From RACS-047 sp031553855 (lineage in GTDB: Bacteria; Bacillota; Clostridia; Christensenellales; Pumilibacteraceae): a DNA stretch of 64,000 nt. The stretch is from NCBI GenBank assembly GCA_031553855.1, contig JAVBKW010000025.1, positions 1 to 64,000 of the forward strand, written 5' to 3'. Shown here in pieces: positions 7,985-17,265 of this stretch. The position numbers and the translations under genes are program-made. The notes beneath the pieces were generated by a model. It searched no databases and was not told where the DNA came from. It worked only from the letters and a program-made list of their open reading frames with translations. The first letter of the stretch is position 1. Each line of letters starts with the position of its first letter.

Positions 7985-9405
7985 TGTACGAGATCACTAT
8001 CGGGCTTGAAATACATTGCGAATTAAAAACTCAAACTAAGCTGTTTTGTTCGTGTAAAAACGAATTCGGCAGCGCGCCTAATGCAAACACCTGTGAAATT
8101 TGTATGGCCTATCCCGGAACGCTTCCCGTTATGAATGAAAAAGCGGTGGAGTCAATAGTTAAAGCAGGCATTGCGATGAACTGCGAAATCGCTAAGTTCT
8201 CCAAATGGGACAGAAAAAATTATTTTTATCCCGACCTTCCCAAAGCATGGCAGAATTCCCAGTACGACCTTCCGATAGTAGGCAAGGGCGTAGTCGAATA
8301 CGAGCTGAACGGCCAAAAGAAGCAGGTGCGCATAAACCGTATCCATTTGGAAGAGGATGCGGGCAAGCTGATACACGAAAACGGAGTGACCAAAGTTGAC
8401 TATAACCGCGGCGGCGTACCTCTTATGGAAATCGTCACCGAGCCCGACCTTCATTCTGCGGACGAGGTCGTAGCTTTTTTGACGGAGCTGCGCTCTATCA
8501 TAGTTTATACCGGAGTTTCCGAAGCGAAAATGCAGGAGGGGACTCTGCGCTGCGACGTAAACCTTTCGCTATCAAAGGCGGGGTCCGGCAAACTCGGCAC
8601 AAGAACTGAAACAAAAAACCTCAATTCCTTCTCCTCGGCAAGACGCTCGATAATCTGGGAAACAAACCGTCAAAGAGAAATACTCGAAAGCGGCGGGGCG
8701 GTCGTGCAGGAAACAAGGCGTTGGGACGACAATAAGAACGAGGGTTATTCCATGCGCAGCAAGGAAAACGCTAACGACTATATGTATTTTCCCGACCCCG
8801 ATCTTTTGCCCGTAGTTATGACAAACGAGGATATCGCAAAAATTAAAGCCACGATCCCTGAACTTAAAAAGGCTAAAAAGGAACGCTATACCTCCGTTCT
8901 GGGCCTTCCCGCATACGACGCCGAAATTCTGACGGCGGACAAACACGTCGCCGACCTTTTCGACGGAACGGTCAAGCTCTTTAATAATCCCAAAAAGGTT
9001 TCCAATTATATAATGAGCGAGATCATGCGCAAAGGCAAAACGGACGGCGAGGGTGATATCACAGTCGGCGTTTCGGCGCAGCAGCTTGCCGCTCTTTTAA
9101 AGCTGGTCGAAGATAACGTGGTTTCACTCGCCGCCACAAAAGACGTTCTCGATAAAATCTGGCTGTCGGACGTCGGCCCCGAAAAAGCGGTTGACGAGCT
9201 AAACCTGCGCCAAAATAACGACACCTGCGAAATTGAGGCAGCAGTCAAAGCGGTAATTGAGGCAAATCCCAAAGTCGTTGCAGAATTCCGCGGCGGAAAC
9301 GAAAAAACAATGGCGTTCTTTGTGGGGCAGGTGATGAAAGCAACGAAAGGGAAATCGAATCCCAAGGTTGTAAACGAAATATTGATAAATTTATTAAAAG
9401 GCTAA
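7984..9405 (+). CDS. gatB: Asp/Glu-tRNA amidotransferase subunit B
   Basis: 473 residues, the tRNA-binding kinase/transamidase subunit. It begins EITIGLEIHCELKTQTKLFC with the zinc-type cysteines (CSC, then CEICMAYPG), then GVPLMEIVTEPD and RCDVNLSLS; the C-terminal YqeY-like tail ends near KGKSNPKVVNEIL. It overlaps gatA. GatC-GatA-GatB together make Gln-tRNA and probably Asn-tRNA, the usual indirect route in Bacillota. Confidence 0.95.
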   Translation: MYEITIGLEIHCELKTQTKLFCSCKNEFGSAPNANTCEICMAYPGTLPVMNEKAVESIVKAGIAMNCEIAKFSKWDRKNYFYPDLPKAWQNSQYDLPIVGKGVVEYELNGQKKQVRINRIHLEEDAGKLIHENGVTKVDYNRGGVPLMEIVTEPDLHSADEVVAFLTELRSIIVYTGVSEAKMQEGTLRCDVNLSLSKAGSGKLGTRTETKNLNSFSSARRSIIWETNRQREILESGGAVVQETRRWDDNKNEGYSMRSKENANDYMYFPDPDLLPVVMTNEDIAKIKATIPELKKAKKERYTSVLGLPAYDAEILTADKHVADLFDGTVKLFNNPKKVSNYIMSEIMRKGKTDGEGDITVGVSAQQLAALLKLVEDNVVSLAATKDVLDKIWLSDVGPEKAVDELNLRQNNDTCEIEAAVKAVIEANPKVVAEFRGGNEKTMAFFVGQVMKATKGKSNPKVVNEILINLLKG

Positions 9406-9453
9406 AATGCTAAAAACACGAGCCGTTTAAAGTACTAAATGCAAAAAAAATAC

Positions 9454-9484
9454 AAGCCGGACCGGGCCGTAATTTATCCGGCTT
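9454..9484. other. Hairpin downstream of gatB
   Basis: AAGCCGGA (9454-9461) pairs with TCCGGCTT (9477-9484). It is followed by AAAATAAA rather than T on the plus strand, so it is not a classical terminator; it may protect the 3' end of the gat mRNA. Confidence 0.5.
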
Positions 9485-9510
9485 AAAATAAACATAAGGT
9501 AAAAAGCTTA

Positions 9511-10749
9511 TTGTCTAAAAATTATTCAAATATCTTTTCGCTCGACTTTGAATTGTATAATACAAAGTACTACTGGTCGGTTTGCTGGGCAGGGGTCGCG
9601 ATGTGCGATCTTAAGCTGGAGTTTACGGGCGGATTTGATATTATTATGAATCCGGGGCTAAAAGAGAGGTTCATCGGAAACGATATGACCTTTCCTTTTA
9701 CCTATAAGGATCTTAAAGCCTACGGAACGTTTGACGATTACGGCGGCAAAATTTTGGAGCTTATCAAGCCCGGAACGCTTATAATCGGCCACGCTTTTGA
9801 AAACGATATCAAAATGATCCTCGATTCTTGCCATAAGTTCGGCATGAGGCTGCCCGAGTTTGATTATGTAGACACGAATATTTTGTATAACGCGGTTAAG
9901 GGCAAAACCGGCGAGCATTCGCTTACAAACCTCGCGGCGGAATTCGGGGTCGAGTTTAAAGCGCACGACCCTATGGAGGATGCGCGCGCGGCGCTAATAG
10001 TTGCCAAAAACTGCGTAGGTGACTCGGATTTAGCTGAATTTTTTGAGCGTCACGGCATTTTTCCCGGCGGATTCCGCAACGGCACGATACGGAAATGTTA
10101 TAATTCGGCAATGGGCGAAAACCAAAAACGCAGAATTTTCAGCTTTAACAGGGTATTCGACGTCGCTAATGCGCATATGTACAATGAAGAGGCCGAGTCG
10201 TATTATATAGATACGGCAATCGCCTCTGAATGCGACTGTTCACAGCTTGCAAAAAAACTTATCGAACGCGGCGGCAGGCTCACCGCCAGCACTTTTTCGG
10301 CAGACGTGGTAATCACAAATAATTTGTCTTTGCGCGGTGAAGAAAAATATGTGCCGCTAAAAACTATGCTTTTAGAACTGGGTATCCCGTTCACAGGTTT
10401 TGATTTTGCTCCGAGCAAGATACGGGATGAAAACGGCAGGCCGATATCGCTCACCGATTATTACGACAGGGCGTACGAAAATTTTAAGAAAGACGGAATA
10501 CTTTCGGGCAAAAAGATTGCCTTTTCAAAATCCGCCGAACAAAGGACGGACTTTGAGCAGCTGATCGTTAAAATCGTTTCAAACGGCGGGCTGATTTTTC
10601 CGCAGGTCAACGAATGCGATTATTTTATTGTGGATAAGCTCTCCGATTTAAGGTTCCAAAAAAACGACGGCCGCATAAGGGCGTATCTTATGAGCAAAAA
10701 GCCGGAAGTTACAGAATTTTCCGATTTTATCAGTAAGCTGAATATGTGA
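9511..10749 (+). CDS. DnaQ-like 3'-5' exonuclease with BRCT-like C-terminus
   Basis: 412 residues from a TTG start (AAGGT about 10 bases upstream). Residues 8-175 are a DEDDh exonuclease: Exo I LDFELY, Exo II GHAFENDIKM, and Exo III HDPMEDARAA. The rest is not standard polymerase III epsilon. The last 90 residues (LSGKKIAFSKSAEQRTDFEQ, then IVSNGGLIFPQVNECDYFIVD) have the pattern of a BRCT domain, and the 230-310 stretch may be a second diverged copy. The likely role is DNA repair or proofreading; the exact substrate is unknown. Confidence 0.7.
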   Translation: MSKNYSNIFSLDFELYNTKYYWSVCWAGVAMCDLKLEFTGGFDIIMNPGLKERFIGNDMTFPFTYKDLKAYGTFDDYGGKILELIKPGTLIIGHAFENDIKMILDSCHKFGMRLPEFDYVDTNILYNAVKGKTGEHSLTNLAAEFGVEFKAHDPMEDARAALIVAKNCVGDSDLAEFFERHGIFPGGFRNGTIRKCYNSAMGENQKRRIFSFNRVFDVANAHMYNEEAESYYIDTAIASECDCSQLAKKLIERGGRLTASTFSADVVITNNLSLRGEEKYVPLKTMLLELGIPFTGFDFAPSKIRDENGRPISLTDYYDRAYENFKKDGILSGKKIAFSKSAEQRTDFEQLIVKIVSNGGLIFPQVNECDYFIVDKLSDLRFQKNDGRIRAYLMSKKPEVTEFSDFISKLNM

Positions 10750-10797
10750 ACGCAGATGCAAAAAAAAAGCTAAAGCGGGTTAAAATACTAACCATTT

Positions 10798-10842
10798 AAA
10801 AAGGGCTGTCTCACGTTTTTCTCGTGAGGCAGCCCCTTATCA
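10798..10842 (-). terminator. Rho-independent terminator for the YfbR gene
   Basis: GGGCTGTCTCACG pairs with CTCGTGAGGCAGCCC around a T-rich loop (10803-10836). The T-run lies on the reverse-strand side (AAAAA at 10798-10802), so it mainly serves the gene ending at 10889. Confidence 0.8.
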
Positions 10843-10888
10843 TATTGTTAAATCTTTATATACCCCAACATTTTGACATTTAGCCAAA

Positions 10889-11467
10889 TTATTCTTCGCT
10901 TAGGCCGTCTATACTCATAAAGAACGGGTCGAGGAAGTTTTCTAAAAAATAATCGACGCTGTCGCAACCGTAGGATTTAAGCACGTCGGTCGTGGTTTGG
11001 TAGGCGTCGTGAAATTCGTCGTTGTTGCCGGATAGTTCTTCAATGCATTTTATCAGCGCGGCAAGCTTGTCCGCATATTTAACGAGCTGTTTTTCAAGGG
11101 AGTCGGGGGGCTGTACAAGCGCGGTCATTTCCGTTTTCAGCTCTTTTGGTAAAGAGGCGAGCAGCTTGTTTTCTGCGAATTTTTCAACGTCCTTATAAGC
11201 TTTCTTTATTTGAGGATTGAAATACTTGACAGGCGTGGGCAAATCTCCCGTAAGGACTTCCGCCGTCTCGTGGAACACCGCCATTGCCGCGCATAAATTC
11301 GGATCGACTTTCTTATTAAAAATCTTCTGCTCTATCAAGGCAAGCGCGTGAGCAAGCACAGCCGTCTGATGACTGTGTTCGGCTACGCTTTCGGTGCGCG
11401 TATTACGCATCAGCGACCAGCGGTTTATATACTTCATCCTGCTTAAAAAAGCGTAAAATTTATACAT
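10889..11467 (-). CDS. HD-domain 5'-deoxynucleotidase, YfbR type
   Basis: 192 residues. YfbR enzymes dephosphorylate deoxyribonucleoside 5'-monophosphates. The family blocks are plain: FLSRMKYINRWSLMRNTRTE, the metal residues in SVAEHSHQTAV and FHETAEVLTGD, then LPTPVKYFNPQIKKAYK and the late KYADKLAALIKC aspartate. Note HE rather than the usual HD in the second metal pair (FHETAE), as against YHDASE in E. coli. It is monocistronic, with AAGGA before the ATG. Confidence 0.88.
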   Translation of the reverse strand: MYKFYAFLSRMKYINRWSLMRNTRTESVAEHSHQTAVLAHALALIEQKIFNKKVDPNLCAAMAVFHETAEVLTGDLPTPVKYFNPQIKKAYKDVEKFAENKLLASLPKELKTEMTALVQPPDSLEKQLVKYADKLAALIKCIEELSGNNDEFHDAYQTTTDVLKSYGCDSVDYFLENFLDPFFMSIDGLSEE

Positions 11468-11768
11468 CGTTTTTCCTTATGCGATAAAATTTGAAACTTT
11501 GTAAAATGCTAATAAGAACGGACTCAAAACAATTGAAACTTTATATTCTTATAAAGAGTATGATCTTGTAGGGCGTGACGACCCCGGCACGCCGTGCATG
11601 GCCGGAATAATTTTTCTAGTCCGCAACTTTTAAGATCATTATAAACCAATACTTTGTTAGTTGTCAAAAAATTTCAACTAACGTTTCGTTATTATTTAAA
11701 ACAGGTGATTAATAATTTGTTATAATAAGTTTATAAAGTAAATTTCAACATAAACAGAGGATGCTAAA
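11468..11768. other. Intergenic stretch with a GC-rich palindromic patch
   Basis: The region is AT-rich except for a GC-rich island at about 11568-11615, where GGCGTG pairs with CACGCC and CCGGC with GCCGG. This has the look of a REP-type intergenic palindrome, but I found no second copy in the window. No convincing promoter boxes were placed for the downstream small gene. Confidence 0.35.
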
Positions 11769-12029
11769 ATGAAAGTACATTCAAATCCGGAACAATTTAA
11801 TTTAGATAAGTATTCATATATAGATTTTATATTAAATTGTACTGATTACAAATACGACAAAAAATCTGTTAAGGCAGTGCAAAATAAACTATGGAAAATC
11901 ATTTCGCCAAGGCTTTCAAAAGACGAAATTTCTGGAGTATCATTATTATTAGATAGTGTAGCTATTGAGGCGGAAAAGTGCTTATTGAAAGCGGTTGTCT
12001 CTCTTAATTGTGTTAAGATAGAATTATAG
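11769..12029 (+). CDS. Small hypothetical protein
   Basis: 86 residues, with an AGAGGA ribosome site 8-10 bases before the ATG. It is rich in Lys, Asp and Ser and has no membrane segment; the middle KKSVKAVQNKLWKIISPRLSK and the end LLLDSVAIEAEKCLLKAVV look alpha-helical. I do not recognise a family. Base composition is more AT-rich than its neighbours, which may mean acquisition. It lies alone between the outward-reading yfbR and convergent gnat genes. Confidence 0.55.
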   Translation: MKVHSNPEQFNLDKYSYIDFILNCTDYKYDKKSVKAVQNKLWKIISPRLSKDEISGVSLLLDSVAIEAEKCLLKAVVSLNCVKIEL

Positions 12030-12083
12030 TAAAAAAAGAAACCGGCAATGAGGTTTCTGATTTTGTAAGTGAGGATTAATTTT

Positions 12084-12593
12084 TTACTTAACAAACGCGG
12101 GCGATATGTCATAGTCCTTTTCGCTTAGCTCTTTTATAAAAAGCGCGCGTATGTAGCCTTTTTCGGCGGAAGTGGAATGAACAAAGAACTGCTTGCCGTA
12201 GTAGTAACGGGCAAGCTTATAATATTTGGAATTAGTATGCAGCGCGATAGCGTCAAAGCCCAGCTCCGTGCATTCGTCGATAACGATTTTTAAAAGGTCC
12301 GAGCCTATTCCGGTGTTGCTGATTTCAGGGTCCACGCCGAAACGGTAGATATAGGCAAGCTCCTTTGAAAGGGTGCAGTAGCGTATCGCACCCACGATAA
12401 CGCCGTTTTCCTCGGCTACAAAAACGCGGTGGTTTTTGATGTCGTCTTTGACCGTTTCGTCGGTTTCGCTAAGCGCTTTAACGGGCGCAGAGGAATGCAG
12501 CTCGTCGCGGTAGAGTGAAAACGCTTTTTTCGTTACGGCGTTGATAACCGCCGCGTCCTCTGTTTTAGCTAATCTTAATATATAAGTATACAT
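12084..12593 (-). CDS. GNAT-family N-acetyltransferase
   Basis: 169 residues. The acetyl-CoA-binding motif A is visible as YRFGVDPEISNTGIGSDLLK near residue 90, preceded by VFVAEENGVIVGAIRYC (beta 2-3) and followed by ALHTNSKYYKLARYYYGKQF, the usual motif B. The substrate cannot be told; family members acetylate amines on antibiotics, polyamines, peptides or proteins. A short AGGAC site lies upstream of the ATG. It is downstream of the arginine operon on the same strand, 108 bases after argF, and could be read through. Confidence 0.85.
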   Translation of the reverse strand: MYTYILRLAKTEDAAVINAVTKKAFSLYRDELHSSAPVKALSETDETVKDDIKNHRVFVAEENGVIVGAIRYCTLSKELAYIYRFGVDPEISNTGIGSDLLKIVIDECTELGFDAIALHTNSKYYKLARYYYGKQFFVHSTSAEKGYIRALFIKELSEKDYDISPAFVK

Positions 12594-12643
12594 ATTTTAG
12601 TCCTATAAAAAAATTTCAACTTTAATAATTCAAACGGAAAAAT

Positions 12644-12702
12644 AGTTGAACGTTGCTTGCTTAAGGGCAGGCTGCAAGCTTAAAAATAAGCATTGCAAAA
12701 CT
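12644..12702 (-). terminator. Possible terminator or processing hairpin after argF
   Basis: On the reverse strand GCTTGC...GCAAGC is nested in AATAGTT...AACTATT, ending in TATTTTT. The stem is irregular, so the call is weak. Confidence 0.35.
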
Positions 12703-13642
12703 ATTTCATCAGTAAATACATAACGGCTTTTTGCGCGTGAAGGCGGTTTTCCGCCTGTTCAAAAACAATGGAGCGGGGGCTGTCGATAACTTCCGCCGTC
12801 ACTTCTTCGCCGCGGTGGGCGGGCAGGCAGTGCATAAATACCGAGGTTTTGTTGGTTTTGCACATAACCTCTTCGTTCACCTGATACGGCATAAGCGCGG
12901 CCTCTTTATCTTTATCCTTAGCTTGCCCCATAGAGAAGAAAACGTCGGTATAAACAACGTCGCAGTTTTTTGCCGCCTCATCGATATCGTCGGTCACATA
13001 CACGTTCCCGAACTTTTGCGCCTCTAAAACAATCTCGGGATCGGGTTCAAAACCCTTAGGCGAACATATGCACACCTCTAATCCAACCTTTGCGCCCGCA
13101 ATCATAAGCGAATTTGCAACGTTATTACCGTCGCCGAAATAGGAAAGCTTTATACCGTTGAATTTTCCGAACGCCTCGTAAACCGTCATAAGGTCGGCAA
13201 GCGCCTGGCAGGGATGAAAATCGTCGGTAAGTCCGTTTATGATCGGCATTTTTCCGTAAAGGGCAAGCTCCTCAACGTCGCTTTGCTTAAAGGTGCGTAT
13301 CATAATGCCGTCTATGTTATAGCGGTTTAAAACCATAACGGTGTCGTGGATAGTTTCGCCGCGCCCAAGCTGTATATCGTTGCTTGAAAGAAACATGGGC
13401 GTGCCGCCGAGCTGTTTTATGCCTTGCTCAAACGAAACGCGCGTGCGGGTAGAGGACTTTGTGAAAATCATAGCTAAAGTTTTGCCCTTAAGAAATTCGT
13501 GCTTTTTTCCTTTACGCTGCAAATTTTTTAGTTTCAGCGCGCAATGCAGAACCTCGAAAATCTCGAAAGGAGAATAGTCTTTGAGCGTTAAAAGATGCTT
13601 ATTTTCCAGTTTATTTTTAGGTTTATACGAGCTTATTTCCAT
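12701..13642 (-). CDS. argF: Ornithine carbamoyltransferase
   Basis: 313 residues. It makes citrulline from ornithine and carbamoyl phosphate. The carbamoyl phosphate loop SSTRTRVSFE (near residue 60), HPCQALADLMT and the ornithine motif HCLPAHRGEEVT (near 272) are all present, and the length is standard. It is the last gene of the leftward arg cluster; 240 bases containing strong inverted repeats separate it from argD. It most probably serves biosynthesis, given argC-argB-argD upstream and no arginine deiminase nearby. Confidence 0.94.
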   Translation of the reverse strand: MEISSYKPKNKLENKHLLTLKDYSPFEIFEVLHCALKLKNLQRKGKKHEFLKGKTLAMIFTKSSTRTRVSFEQGIKQLGGTPMFLSSNDIQLGRGETIHDTVMVLNRYNIDGIMIRTFKQSDVEELALYGKMPIINGLTDDFHPCQALADLMTVYEAFGKFNGIKLSYFGDGNNVANSLMIAGAKVGLEVCICSPKGFEPDPEIVLEAQKFGNVYVTDDIDEAAKNCDVVYTDVFFSMGQAKDKDKEAALMPYQVNEEVMCKTNKTSVFMHCLPAHRGEEVTAEVIDSPRSIVFEQAENRLHAQKAVMYLLMK

Positions 13643-13734
13643 TTTTAGTTATCTCCGCAATTTTAAATCGCTCAAATTGTAACATATTTAAGCAATTTTA
13701 ACAACCATTTTTAAATTGATATCAGGGATTCCAA

Positions 13735-13832
13735 AGGGTCAAGACCCTTATTAAGACCCTTTAGCAAATTCCAGTAAATTCCCAAAGTAAGTTCCACGGT
13801 GGAATTTTGAGTGAAAGTTAATGTGGGAATTT
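13735..13832. repeat. Nested inverted repeats in the argD-argF gap
   Basis: AAATTCCCA (13776-13784) pairs with TGGGAATTT (13824-13832). Nested between them TTCCAC-G-GTGGAA (13792-13804) forms a near-perfect cruciform. Just upstream GGGTCAAGACCC is also palindromic and AAGACCCTT recurs. No T-run follows, so this is not a plain terminator; an intergenic palindromic element or an mRNA-processing structure is possible. Confidence 0.55.
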
Positions 13833-13882
13833 AGGTCAATAGTCCTTTGCAGGGCTTAGGGCAGCGTCACGGCATATCGCCG

Positions 13883-15079
13883 CTACACGTTAGTCGCGGC
13901 AAAAAGCTCTTTAAGCGCGTCGGCCATTTTGTCGATTTCCTCATAGCTTATAATGTAAGGCGGGGCAAAGCGCAGGGTATTATTGCCTGCGGCGTTTAAA
14001 ACGAAACCTTTATGCAGCATTTTCCCGGCAATCTCGGCGGCTTTTATCTTATCGGAGAGCTGGACGGCCTGAAGTAAGCCCAAGCCCCGCACGTCTAAAA
14101 CAAAATTATGTTTTTTCAGCTTTGAAAGCTTTGCGTTCATATAATGCCCAAGGTCCTCCACCTTAGTTAAAAGGTCGGTATCTTTAAGCAGCGACACTAC
14201 GACGTCTGCCGCCGCGCAGGCTAAAGGATTACCGCCAAACGTTGTGCCGTGGTCGCCGGGTTTAAACGCCTCGGCAGCCTCTCCGCGCGCAAGGCACGCC
14301 CCTATAGGAAAGCCTGCGCCCAGACCCTTTGCAAGCGTTATAATATCGGGCTGGATGCCGTAATGCTCAAAGCAGAACAGCTTTCCCGTCCGTCCCATTC
14401 CCGTCTGCACCTCGTCGAGAACTAAAAGCACGCCTTTTGATTTACACAGCGCGTACGCGTTAACAAGATAATCGTAGTTTGCCGGCACTACTCCGCTTTC
14501 GCCCTGTATACATTCGAGCATTACGGCGGCGGTGTCGTCGGTCATCTCTTTTTTGAGCGCGTCAAAATCGTTGTAGGGCACGTATGCAAACCCCTCCGGC
14601 AGAGGCGCGTATGGCTTTGAATATTTTTCCTGACCCGTCGCCGTAAGCGTGGCCAGCGTGCGGCCGTGGAAGGAATTGAGCGCGGTAATTATCTTATACC
14701 GCTTTTCGCCTTTATTGTAGAAATGCTTGCGGACAAGCTTTATTGCCATTTCGTTTGCTTCCGCGCCGCTGTTACATAAGCCGATGCGCGAAAAAATAGT
14801 CCCGTCGAGCAGTTTTTCGCATAACAAAACCTGCGGCTCGTTATAAAAAATGTTCGATATATGCATAAGCTTTTTCGACTGTAAGCATATTGCGTCCACT
14901 AAAGCGGGGTGGCCGTAGCCTAAGCAGTTGACGGCAATGCCGCCCATAAAATCGATATATTCCTTATTGAGAGTATCGTAAAGCTTGCAGCCCTCGCCGC
15001 GGGTAAAGCAAATATTCTGGCGGTTGAACATCGTCAGGTAGTTTTTTGCATCCAGTTCTTTGATTTTGTTGAATTCCAT
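13883..15079 (-). CDS. argD: Acetylornithine aminotransferase
   Basis: 398 residues, a class III PLP transaminase that turns N-acetylglutamate semialdehyde into N-acetylornithine. Visible are FMGGIAVNCLGYGHP, CNSGAEANEMAIKL (PLP phosphate site), SFHGRTLATLTATGQ, LVLDEVQTGMGRTG with the cofactor Asp, and the Schiff-base lysine in TLAKGLGAGFPIGA. The length is normal. An AGGTTC-type weak ribosome site precedes the ATG. It lies 74 bases downstream of argB in the arg operon. Confidence 0.94.
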   Translation of the reverse strand: MEFNKIKELDAKNYLTMFNRQNICFTRGEGCKLYDTLNKEYIDFMGGIAVNCLGYGHPALVDAICLQSKKLMHISNIFYNEPQVLLCEKLLDGTIFSRIGLCNSGAEANEMAIKLVRKHFYNKGEKRYKIITALNSFHGRTLATLTATGQEKYSKPYAPLPEGFAYVPYNDFDALKKEMTDDTAAVMLECIQGESGVVPANYDYLVNAYALCKSKGVLLVLDEVQTGMGRTGKLFCFEHYGIQPDIITLAKGLGAGFPIGACLARGEAAEAFKPGDHGTTFGGNPLACAAADVVVSLLKDTDLLTKVEDLGHYMNAKLSKLKKHNFVLDVRGLGLLQAVQLSDKIKAAEIAGKMLHKGFVLNAAGNNTLRFAPPYIISYEEIDKMADALKELFAATNV

Positions 15080-15153
15080 AATGAACCTCTTTTTTGAGCG
15101 ACTTGAATTTTAATGCTATTTTAGTTTTCTACAGCGTAAGACGGCGCGTTTCC

Positions 15154-16029
15154 TTAATTATTCGTCACCCAGGTGCCTATTCCGGAATCGGTAAATAACT
15201 CCAATAAAATCGAGTGGGGAATAGTCCCGTTGATTATCAGCACGTTTTTTATACCCTGATTGAGCGCGTCTATGCAGCTTTGAACTTTAGGTATCATACC
15301 GCCGCTTATAGCCTTTGAAGCTATCATTTTTTCGATTTCTTTAACGGTTATCTGCGGTATAAGCGAGGACGGATCCTTTTCGTCGGCGCGTATGCCGTCG
15401 ATATCGGTGAGGAACATCAGCCTGTCCGCGCCAAGCGCGCCGCCTATTGCGCCTGCGGCAATATCGGCGTTGATGTTATAGCTCTCGCCCGCTTTATCTA
15501 CGCCGATAGTGGCGATGACGGGGATATAGTCTTTAGCGAGCGCGTTTAAAATCTCGGTGTTTATTTTGGTTATCTCGCCCACATAACCGTAGTCCACGCC
15601 GCCGGTAGTTTTTTTCTTTTCCACTTCTATAAGGCTCCCGTCCTTTCCGCAAAGCCCGACAGCCTTTACGCCGAGCGTATTGAGCGTGGAAACTATGTTT
15701 TTATTCACCTTTCCGCCCAAAACCATCTGCACGACTTCCATAGCCTCTTTTGTCGTTACGCGCAAGCCGTTAACAAACTCGGATTTAATATTCAGCTTTT
15801 CGAGCATTGCGTTGATTTCGGGGCCGCCTCCGTGTACAAGCACGGGATTGACTCCGACTATTTTCAATGCCGCAACGTCCTGCATAATAGTTTTTAATAT
15901 TTCGGGATTATTCATCGCATTGCCGCCGTACTTAATAACGACGGTCTTACCGCTGTAACGGCTGATGTAGGGCAGGGCCTCTACCAATATCCCCGCGCGT
16001 TTGATAGTTTCTTCCCTTGATAAATTCAT
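15154..16029 (-). CDS. argB: Acetylglutamate kinase
   Basis: 291 residues. It phosphorylates N-acetylglutamate. The motifs VIKYGGNAM (Lys for catalysis), LVHGGGPEINAML (glycine loop), NADIAAGAIGGALGADR and ITGG-like AISGGMIPKVQSC are complete. The N-terminal helix before VIKYGGNAM is the feature found in arginine-inhibited NAGK, so end-product feedback is plausible by inference. It follows argC by 133 bases; the space where argJ sits in most argCJBD operons holds no gene. Confidence 0.94.
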   Translation of the reverse strand: MNLSREETIKRAGILVEALPYISRYSGKTVVIKYGGNAMNNPEILKTIMQDVAALKIVGVNPVLVHGGGPEINAMLEKLNIKSEFVNGLRVTTKEAMEVVQMVLGGKVNKNIVSTLNTLGVKAVGLCGKDGSLIEVEKKKTTGGVDYGYVGEITKINTEILNALAKDYIPVIATIGVDKAGESYNINADIAAGAIGGALGADRLMFLTDIDGIRADEKDPSSLIPQITVKEIEKMIASKAISGGMIPKVQSCIDALNQGIKNVLIINGTIPHSILLELFTDSGIGTWVTNN

Positions 16030-16162
16030 ATTAATCTATTTCCGCCTTTATAAGTTTTTAAGTTTTATTAGTCTTAACGCCGGTACCCAGCCTTGTCAAA
16101 TTGCCGCTGACCCTTTTAAAATCTCATGTTTTTTATAATCCTGATTATAAGAGTTATTCTAT

Positions 16163-17197
16163 TTATAAGTGCTGCGCGACCTTTTTTAAGCCCTCGGCCT
16201 CGTCAAAGCCGAACATAACGTTCATATTCTGCACCGCCTGTCCCGACGCGCCTTTCACAAGGTTATCCAGGCACGAAACGATAATGACGCGGTTCAATCG
16301 CGGGTCCGTTTTAAAGCCGATACAGCACATATTGCTCCCCGTCACCCATTTCAGCTCCGGCATAACGCCTTCCTCAAAAAACCTTACAAACTGCTCGCCG
16401 CCGTAATATTTTTCGTATGCCGCGCTTATTTTGGCGGGGGCGGCGGAAGTATTTGCGTAAATCGTCGCTAATATCCCGCGTTTGACGGGCAGAAGGTGGG
16501 GCGTGAACGACAGCGCGACTTTTTGAGAGCCTTGCGAGAGCTTTTCCTCTATTTCGCTTGTGTGGCGGTGCGTCGTAACGCCGTACGCCTTGAAGTTTTC
16601 CGTCACCTCACAAAAGCTGTAATCCGTCTCCGCTTTTCTTCCCGCGCCGCTCGTGCCGGACTTCGCGTCGATAATAATGCCGTCCGGCGAAATCAGCCCT
16701 TCCTTTATTAAAGGATAAAGCGGCAGGATGGAGGCGGTAGTGTAGCAGCCGGGATTTCCCACGATGCGGCAGTTTTTCACTTTGTCGCGGTTCAGCTCCG
16801 TAAGCCCGTACACCGCCTCATCATTCAGCTGCGGGCAAGGATGCTCCACCTTGTAGGTTTTTTCATAAAGCCGGACGTCGTCGTAGCGGAAATCTGCCGA
16901 AAGGTCTATCACCCTTGTGCCGTTTTTAATCAGTTCCATGCCCATCTGCGCGCTTGCGGCGTGGGGCAGAGCCGTAAAAACCACGTCGCACTCTTTTGCC
17001 GCGGCAACAGGGTCTGGTTCGCAAAACTTTAGATCCTTATAAAAGCCGCCTAAAGCGGGGTATAATGCGCTCACATTAGTCCCCGCGTTTGAGCGCGACG
17101 CGCAATGGACGGTTTCAACGCCTTTGTGCTCGGCCAATATTTTCAAGAGTTCAAAACCCGTATACCCGTTTGCTCCTATTATTCCGGCTTTTATCAT
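16163..17197 (-). CDS. argC: N-acetyl-gamma-glutamyl-phosphate reductase
   Basis: 344 residues from the ATG at 17197, where IKAGIIGANGYTGFELL begins directly; a longer reading from 17245 would start inside the promoter and lacks a ribosome site. It reduces N-acetylglutamyl phosphate with NADPH. The Rossmann loop GANGYTG, the active-site cysteine in VGNPGCYTTAS (near residue 145) and HRHTSEIEE are present. It is the first gene of argC-argB-argD-argF and follows a promoter overlapped by an ARG-box-like operator. Confidence 0.94.
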   Translation of the reverse strand: MIKAGIIGANGYTGFELLKILAEHKGVETVHCASRSNAGTNVSALYPALGGFYKDLKFCEPDPVAAAKECDVVFTALPHAASAQMGMELIKNGTRVIDLSADFRYDDVRLYEKTYKVEHPCPQLNDEAVYGLTELNRDKVKNCRIVGNPGCYTTASILPLYPLIKEGLISPDGIIIDAKSGTSGAGRKAETDYSFCEVTENFKAYGVTTHRHTSEIEEKLSQGSQKVALSFTPHLLPVKRGILATIYANTSAAPAKISAAYEKYYGGEQFVRFFEEGVMPELKWVTGSNMCCIGFKTDPRLNRVIIVSCLDNLVKGASGQAVQNMNVMFGFDEAEGLKKVAQHL

Positions 17198-17236
17198 ATT
17201 TTTTTTATAACTCCGTTTAGCAGTAAATTTATTAAT

Positions 17237-17265
17237 ATTATACATTATTATGAATAATTATGCAA
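17237..17265 (-). promoter_or_regulatory. Promoter of the arg operon
   Basis: On the reverse strand TTGCAT (17260-17265), a 17-base spacer and a perfect TATAAT (17237-17242). The leader to the argC ATG would be about 33 bases. Confidence 0.8.
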
